In this document: piece by piece, positions 53,201 to 62,200 of the stretch
Layout: the number at the start of each line of letters is the position of its first letter
Numbering within the stretch: the stretch's first letter is position 1
Assembly (NCBI GenBank): GCA_007258455.2
Contig: VDFB02321273.1
Location: 161,392-225,391 of the forward strand
DNA length: 64,000 nucleotides
Direction of reading: 5' to 3'
Source of the DNA: Sequoia sempervirens
Taxonomy: Eukaryota; Streptophyta; Pinopsida; Cupressales; Cupressaceae
Made by a program: the position numbers and the translations under genes
The notes under the pieces: model-generated
What the model saw: the letters and a program-made list of their open reading frames with translations, nothing else
Databases searched by the model: none
Told to the model about the DNA's origin: nothing

Positions 53201-56200
53201 AGTAATATTCTTGTTCTTGTCAAGGAGATTGATACAAAGCAATTAGATGCTGCAATCCAGAGAATACATGGTTAGTATAATTTGGTCTGAATTTACACAT
53301 TATTTTTATTATTAAACTCATATTTGCTTTTTCCTTCAGCTGACAGACTAAGAAGAAATTTAACTTTAAAATTGTATTAATATTTCTAGTGTATTTTTTT
53401 CATATTTGAGCGGAAGTTTACATTTTCTAGAGATACATATTGACCTTCTAGCAGTGATGCAATGCAACTTTTTTTTTTTTTTTTTAATCCATAAGTTGAG
53501 GGTTGGTCGTCACTCATTAATAAAAACTAAAAGAGCTCAAATATGTTGCAAAATACCAAAAGATTTGATCAAGTTAAACCAGCAGGAAAGACCAGTTTGG
53601 TCCCAAACTAGTGTACAATTAAATCCATGATTGAAAGTTGAAACAAAACACTACCAGACTGCAGAACATCATTAAACTAAAATCCCAAAACTATCCTGCA
53701 CTCTACATGCAGACAACCCCATTTATTTATGGGATCTAAGAACCATGTGAGAGAAAGCCTTCTTACTCGCAGAAGATTTCTTGGATGAAAATGGTCCAGT
53801 CCTCCAAAATAGAGGATCTGCTACTAGGATCTGAATTCCTTGTACTAAATATTGGGAGATCCACCAACCAAGAGAACCAAAGTCCGTCTAGCTGCCAAGG
53901 GAGCTAGGTAAGGGGCCAAATCTTGTCCTACGTAGAAGAAACATGCATTAAAGGACAAGAAGATCTATTAGAAGAGACCATTGAAGTATTCATCCCTTGG
54001 ATCTTCAAAATCTCACCAAGGGAAGCATGAGAAGCTTCAATAGGGAAACTATGGGTAGCCAAAATCAGCTGGTATCATGATTCAACAACTTTCTACCAAG
54101 AGGCTTGACCAAGACTCTTATTTTTAGATTGTGAACAATCCTCTACTAAATGCCCTAGGCTAAAATAGGCTTTGCATCTAAAGTTAACTTCTCATAATCC
54201 AAATTTTGCTTCCGAACACGATTCTTAACTTTAAGCTAAATCTCCTTAGGGAGACCCTAGATATGTCCATTTTAACATGCATCTGAGCAAAGGTGGGATG
54301 GGATTGAGAAGTCATTTAGGGGGAAATAGGTATAAGTTTACCCAAGGCATTACCAATTGCCATTAAGCTAGGGGAGAGCCAAAACTATAAGGAGGTTTGG
54401 AAGCCTAGTCTAGGCCATCACAAAAAAGAATGTTTTCGTAAAGGGATTAAACTCAAGATACCAAGGCTTCTTACAAAGAGAAGCGCTGACCCAAAACTAG
54501 GGGCCAGCCTTTAAGAAGAAGCTCTTTGTAATGTCCCCTTTTCCTAGGCAGTCATCAGTTGTTGAGGTTAGTCTATCACTTGGTTCCCGTGGACTGATAG
54601 GATGGTTAGATGTCCCCTCTGAGGGCGTTTGTGATTGGTCAGTCAACCATTTGTGCTCAATTGGTGTTTCCCAGCTCAGTGTTACTAGGGTTATTGCTGT
54701 GTACCTTTCGGAGCATGATTTGGACACTTTGTCCATACTTACTGTTTTTAATAAGTCACAAGGTGGTCAGCATCCTGGTTAGTTGGCGGTATTTCCATAT
54801 CAAGAAAGTTGGTGGATTCTCACCATGGATTTATCTTAGCATTTATCATGGTCTTGTGTATTAAGTTTAAATAATATTAATAATAAAAGTTAAATTAATA
54901 TATTTAACTTTATGCATTATTTATATTTGTTAATGACTTTATTATAAAGGTGATATAAGGGGTTTTTTTAAAAGATTATTTTATTTCATAAAAGTTGGCG
55001 CCAACTTAAAGGAGATATAAGGCGGGAAATAAATAAAATAAAATAATTTTAAATTGCCAACTTGGGTGTGGGAATTGGAGGGTGATATAAAAGCCATTTT
55101 GTGAGCTCATTTAGACATTCATGTTTTGGAGAAATTTGGAGAAGGTTTTGTTGTTTGGACTAGAAAGTCTTGGCTTCTTGAGGATGAAAATCCTCATGAG
55201 GAACAATATGCTACAGGAGTGAAAGATCTTCCAAGATTGCTTGCTGATAACTCCATTCAGGGGGTATGCATTGTACGTTCATGATTACAGGAAAAGCTTC
55301 AAAATTTAGGGTTCAAAGGGTTCATCAGGAAATCTGAAAATATATTGATCATCCTTTCCAAGGTAAGGTTTTTATAGAGGGTTTGATCTTTTTCAAAGTT
55401 ATGATTATTATAGGGATAGTTTGGCATTGTTTCCAAAGGTTGACTACCAGGGGATATCTATTTTTAATAGTTGCAGCTATTCATTTATTTATACCTGATC
55501 ATTTCTCCAGCCGTACCTTTTGGTGGGAAGTTGGTTAATAAACATTATTCACACAACTGGAGATATATTACTCTACCGTGGGAAAAAAGGAGGTGACTTG
55601 GAGGGCAACATGGGAGTTTGAAGGTCAAATAGTCAAAGGAGGATGGTTGGCTAGAACATATCCTAAACCTTTAAATACTTGTCGCCACTATCATTCAAGT
55701 GGTCTTTAAATTAATCACAGGTATAAGGGAGTCACAGCTTTATTTGAAAGATGCCGTACACATTGTGGCTTCCTTAAGGTGCCGTGGATCATGAGATTGG
55801 TCGAAGGGAACCGCCACCCCATTTCTAAAGGAATTGCTACTATTTGGGCCACTGTATCTCTTCTAAAGTCTTCCATACCATGTGTTGAGGCTGCCATATC
55901 ATTCATGGGAGATGCCAGTAATATTAAGCAGGGATTGATGCTATACATGTTTGCTGGAGCTGTGTGAGAATCATGGAAGCATCCTCCAGGTTAGAATATT
56001 TTAATTATTATTCTACTGTACCTGCAATGAAGGTTCAAAGCCATTTTTGAGTGTAATTTGGTACCATCTGAAAATACATTAATATAGCAACAGGTGTGCT
56101 CAGTTGTAATGTTTCATTTTAAAATTCATGGCTTTGTATGTTACAATGTAAGGATGCATGTTTGCAATCTGTTTCCAAAACATTTATGTTAGCATGCTAA

Positions 56201-59200
56201 ATGTTTGACAAAATGTCATATATGTGAAACTGAAAAAATTGGGAAAGATTTTTTCCAACTGGGGTGGGACATTACACTCTTGATCTTCCTTTGAACCACA
56301 TACAACCATAAACAATCCCTGAGCACTTGGGTAAATGACTAAATCTTTAGAGAGGAAGGGTTTCTAAGTCGTCAAAATCTAAGCATGGAGATCTCCAAGA
56401 CTTGGCCAAAACTTGCAGAACTTACAAATTGGTTCTATTTCGGATTAATGCTCGTCCTCTAAAGCTTCTGGCCCATTTCTAGAATGGGAATCTTTTGTGA
56501 CTCTTTACCAAATATTGACCAAACTAGGGGCCAGCCTTAAGAAGAAGCTCTTGATCCACCTTTGAACCACATACAACCATAAGAAATCCCTGAGCACTTG
56601 GGTAAATGACAATCTTAAGGGTTTTTGAGTCTTTGAAATCTAAGCATGGAGATTGCCAAGACTTGCCCAAAACCTGTAGAACTTACAAATTAGTTCTTTT
56701 TCAGAATAATGCTTGTCCTCCTCTAAAGCTTCCACCCCCTTTTCTAGAATGGGAATCTTTTTTGACTTCTTCATCAAATATTGATCCCTAGACCCAGAGT
56801 GCAGTTTTTGAGTGTTGAAAACTTATACATGAGTGGCAATTGAGAAAGTTGTATTTTAACATCAATATTATCACCTAACTTGAACACAACAGAGGGAGGA
56901 TTAGAAGCTGACATGGTAGATCCAAGTCTAACCAAATCTACCACTGAGGCAGACTTCAAATATATCCCACCATTGGGGAAAGCACCAAATTGAAATTTAG
57001 CATCACTTGTAGCCATGAGGGCATTGGCTATGGGGTAAAGCATAGAGGGAGGAAATAGAAAAGGACAAACACCACCAATTCTAGCTCCTCCAGCAATTGG
57101 AACAACATGAACAAATAGATGAAGAGGGAGTGCACACATGTGCATATCAGCCATGGCAAGCCACCTAGAAGAGAGAAACAAAGACAAAATTTGCTTTGCA
57201 ATATGCAAAGAAGAGTCAACATATTGGCCAGGATTAAGCATCTGGAGCACACTGCTGGAAGCAGAAGTGTATACATATTAGAACATCTAAGGGGAAAGTC
57301 AATTTCTTAAGAGATGTTGAATTCTATGATATTTGAAAAGAATGTGTGAATAGACCAATCATTATCCTTGTGCAATTTGTTATACCTCTAGATGGAAGCA
57401 AAATTTCCAAATAAAAGCTTTTGTTTTGTTTAGGGTATCTAATGATCTCTTTTTTATCTGTCTAAATCTTAAGAGAGCTGTGCACTAAATTCTCATTGTT
57501 TGCCAGAAGACAACAAAACAGTGGCATGCTAAAATCGCTTAAATCTCTACAACAATAGATTTTTTTTAATGAGCGCCCACATATATCATTGAGGTACCTC
57601 TCAGTCTAGGTTACATTGAACAAGGGGTCACAAAAATCTTTTATGAAAGCCCCTGTCTCTTTAAGTATCCTTATTTGTTAGCAATTTCACATATGCAAAT
57701 TATGATAACTGGCTCCAGTATGAAGTCTGGTTAACAAGATCTCCTTAGATCACAATCAGAGATCTGGAACCAGTTCTTCATGACATGATTTTTATAGTGG
57801 TATAAGAAGGTCTTCAATTTTTCTAGGCATTTTTTAAGAATTCTAAACATTATTAATTTAAAATCACATTTCCTGTAAGTGGTATGTCTTGATTCCCTTG
57901 ATCATTCTCACAATACCCTTTGAACTATTTTCTTGAGGAATAACCCCAATTCACATGTTGTGTCCTTAAGTTTGGGTTTTCTATGCCAATTCAAATATTC
58001 TTGAGCAGCCTGTCATCAGAGAAGTAGCATAATGTGAAGGGATTTAGACAGGGATCCTCAAAAATGGCATGGATTCATTTGCCTTTCCCCATTGCAGAGA
58101 TATTTAATGAGCGTTGTTCTTTTGGGGATTACCTCTTGGCAATAACATACTGTCCATTCCTTTCACAAGTCGGGGGATAGCTTGACTCAAATAAATTCAA
58201 GACTATTATGTTTGAGGTTACATTTGCCATAGTTTATGCAGCAGCAGTTTTGGATATGAAGATATATATATATATATATTACTTGGAGAGCAGTAATATT
58301 AAAGTGATGGAGCATGCATGCTTTTGGAGAAATTTCCAATATGTTGACTGCATACTTGCAAGTTGCAACCTTTTTACTCTTCAGTATATCACTAAAGACA
58401 CTCATTAGTGGTCTTATAAGGGCTTTTGTTGTTTTGTAGAACTTAAGAAGGCCTTTAATACTTCTCCAAGTCATCTTCATTTTTAGAAGACATGCGATCT
58501 TGGTATTTCATGTTTTTTCATTAGTGAGATCATGAGGCTAGAGATATATGTTTGTTTGACTATTTCAAACTTTGTATGGCTTCTAATTCTATAAGAGTTC
58601 CATTGGTTCAAGTAATAGTGCACTCTCACATGATTCTTTTCTGTATTTAAATAGACGAGGTTGAAGGATTTCTGTACCAACATACTCATTTTGACCATGG
58701 GCATATGATACATGATGTTTGCATTTCTCTATTTCATATTGTTAATGATGCGGTCATCTCTTATTCTCTCGACATTTCACAAAGGTAACTTGATGCTCTT
58801 TTTTGTTTTTGTAAGCATACCTAGCTTGTGTTCCAATTATTAAAACAAAAGTTATGGTCTTGAACGCCTCTAGGGATCTGCTTTTCAGATTGATGTTACT
58901 CTACAAAGGTGAGAATATGGAGATCATGACAACTTATTCTTGGATGTCTAGTTTATTAGATTGTCTTTTATCATCAAGCCTGCATTTCCTCTGGATCTTT
59001 GTAAGGGATGCCTCACTCTTTGTCTTAGAGTGCCAATGCTCTTAGATACAATTTCAAGATATCCCTTAAGAAATACAACTTTTGAACACAGTCCATAAAC
59101 TTAGTTCTTTATTGATCAAGGAATTGGGGCCCCACTTTGCGATATATTAATTGGGCATGTATTGCAAAGCTTTAGATTATAATTCTACTTGAATGGTTTG

Positions 59201-62200
59201 TTGCAAATAGATGGTCCTCTTGTAATTCACCAAGTTGAGTATGCCACTCAATGCTTTTGTCTTGAGAGCATCTTCAACATTAATTTCTATTGCATAGTCT
59301 TTCATAGATTCAAATCCCAACGAAATTCTGCCTTAGGTTTGTCAAATACCTATATTTGGCACTTTGGTAAGAGAAGATTGCCTCTTTGGGTCCCTCAAGG
59401 TGCTGACGTTGTTGGTATTCCAAGACTGCTTCACTCTAGAGTTCAATACATGTATTTATTGACTTCCTCCAATTAGATACTTTTTCTCTAAGTTACCAAT
59501 TCGTTTTTGGATTCGGGTACAGGTACGTGAATCCAGTACAGGATTCGGTCAAATTTTTTTTTGGGGTTGGGTACGGTTTGGGTACGTCAATACAAAAAGC
59601 ATATAAAAATCATAAATATATACATATTTGCAGCAGTAATTAAGTTCAGAATACACCACCATATTAATAGTCAAATAACATAGCAAAAATACATCACCAC
59701 TTTCATAGTCAAATATTAAAATATTAGTGATACTCGAATGTCATGATATTAAAGTTCAGACATAAAAATGTCAAGTGTTTACAATCAGCCATTATTGATC
59801 ATTGATCAATCTTAATCACATGGGTCATCAAAAAGAGCATCATCAGCATCATTAGATGCTATATCATATTAACCTATCTTCACTTGAGAAGCAACTCTTG
59901 TTTATCCATATTGTCCCATGCAGAAACTGTATCCATATATATTTAATGTTGGTGATTTGCTGCCTAGTCTCACTTAGGGTTTCACCCTAAATACAAACTG
60001 CTTTTCTATTCTATAGAATATTATTTATATACTCTTGTGTTGCTTTCAACATTCTAGAATAAACTTTTGATTCTCATTGATGTATATCGGCAGTAATGGA
60101 TGGACAGTAGTATGAAAATTTGCTTGAAAGGAACCTCCATGTTAAGGATTTAATATGTTCGTTCTTTTTAGATTGAGGTTGAGGGATCTGTCATTTTCAG
60201 ACCAATATAAACAGCTCGCTGCATGATGAAAAAATATACCATGTTGCCAATTTTTGCACAGATGGGGAAAAATGTCAAGCTTTCAGGTCCTTATGAGGCA
60301 AAGATTAGGGTTGGAATGAATATTTAATTATTTAGAAGTCAACTTTTAGTCAAAAAAATAATAAAAAAATGCAAAAAAAGGCACTTTTTCCGCGGCCTGG
60401 GCGTTTTGACGTCTGGATTTGAGTCGGATTCACTTCAGATTCGGCTGGGAGAATCCTGGACAAATCCATAGTGGCGTTTCAAATCCATGGCGAATCCACA
60501 GTCCAATTTTTGTACTCTGTCCAAATTTGAATCGTACTGAATCCGAATTTCGAATCCGGTACGAATCATATCGTATCCAGAGGCTGGGAGCGATGAATCG
60601 GTAACATAGCTTTTTCTGATTAGATATTTCTATACATCCTCTTCTTGATTACATTTATTTCAAACATATCTTTGACCTACCTTTCAATTCCACAGGACAC
60701 AACCACAAGGGCCAGTATAGCTGTCTTCTAAGTATGTTGTTAAAAAGGTTTCATCCATATTTCTATTAGTGTTTTAATTTGTCCCTTTTAGGACAACACA
60801 AAATGGAACATCATGTAAGGATGATCCTTTCTTTGAATTAAAAGGGAAAGCTCCCTTGTAACTTAAAACAAAACTAAACCTTGCGCTCTTAGTATTTTAT
60901 TATGACATCAGTCTAACTCCTTTTACCATGTGCTATCACCTTGCACACATCAGGATTTTGGTGATCAAAAGGTGTTAAGGTTGCATGCTTGTCACATTAT
61001 GAAAGTGAAACATTGGAAAAATATTGTCGAGGATATTAGAAAAGCTCCTTCTCCTTTCATTGGCCTTTCCTTCCCTGTCCATGAGTCTTGATGATGAGAC
61101 TATTTTTGCCTTTCCTTCCTTGACTAAGTTTTCATCTTCACTTTGCCTGATATGATGGAAAGCTCCTTCCCCTTTTATTGGCCTTTCCTTCCTTGTCCAT
61201 GTGTCTTGATGATCATTTTCATACCTAAGACTATTGTTTCCTTTCCTTCTTTGCCCAAATTTTCATTTTCACCTTGCTTGATACAATGGAAAAATCCTCC
61301 TTTCATTGGCCTTTCCTTCCTTGTCCATGAGTCTTGATGATCATTTTCATGCCCGAGACTATCTTTGTCTTTCCTTTCTCATCTATGAGTCTTGATGATC
61401 ATTTTCATGCCTGAGACTATCTTTGTCTTTCCTTCCTCATCCAAGTTTTCATCTTGAACTTGCTTGATATGATGGAAAACTCCTTTAGTTGGCCTTGTAG
61501 AAATGTGACATCTATAAGTATATGGTCATCTTTTAAGGTAATGTTTTTACTTGGTTCCAGACTTGGGTGTCTGTATTAGAACTAAATTTTATGATGAATG
61601 CAGTCAAGGTTTTGTTTTATGAATAACTTGATCTGAATTTTTGAATGTCTTAGTTTCTAGGTACTATATGGTCTTTGTATTTTTTGTATTGTAGAGAAAG
61701 TGTCTTGAAGAAAGAAAGAAAAAGAAAATATATTAATATCCACAAATGACCAAAAAGATATCAGTAGGACTAGAACATACAACAGGTACAATAGCAAAGG
61801 ACTAGGGAAAAAAAGGAGGCCCTAGAGAAAAAGCAAATAAAAAAGGGGGCTAGCCAAAAGTGGACAAACCCCCGAGCAAATACAATAAAAGGAGGCAGAA
61901 GACCCTGCAAGGTAAAAACATAAGAAGATCACCTAGGTGAGCAACCAAAATCCTCAAGTGTTTGTGTTTCAAGATGTGTTGGAGGAGCCAATGGCTATGC
62001 CATTGATCATAGTGGGAGTGCCAATGCAAAGTGATTGGGGATACCTTGGGTGAATTGCCAAGCATACAACTTCTGATATGCCGCTGAAGCAACCAACTAG
62101 TCCATGGTATGAACTATGAAGGATACAAATACAAATGCAGTGGCTTCCGATAACTGTGGTTGACACTTGGGATTATCTGGGATCATAGACAAAATGAATG

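Larger units (their letters stand above)
53468..57250 (-). pseudogene. LINE-type retroelement relic with DUF4283-like gag
   Basis: Reverse-strand fragments read, in order: a segment with DNIDVKIQLSQLPLMYKF; then LGKSWQSPCLDF with VIYPSAQGFLMVVCGSK and DQELLLKAGP; then LPNLP; and a zinc-knuckle remnant ending GHLVEDCSQSKNKS. This resembles the DUF4283 plus zinc-knuckle ORF1 of plant non-LTR elements. A run of T on the + strand at about 53469-53486 would be the poly(A) tail. No RT is present, so it is internally deleted. One segment is tandemly duplicated, and a solo LTR interrupts it. Confidence 0.55.
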
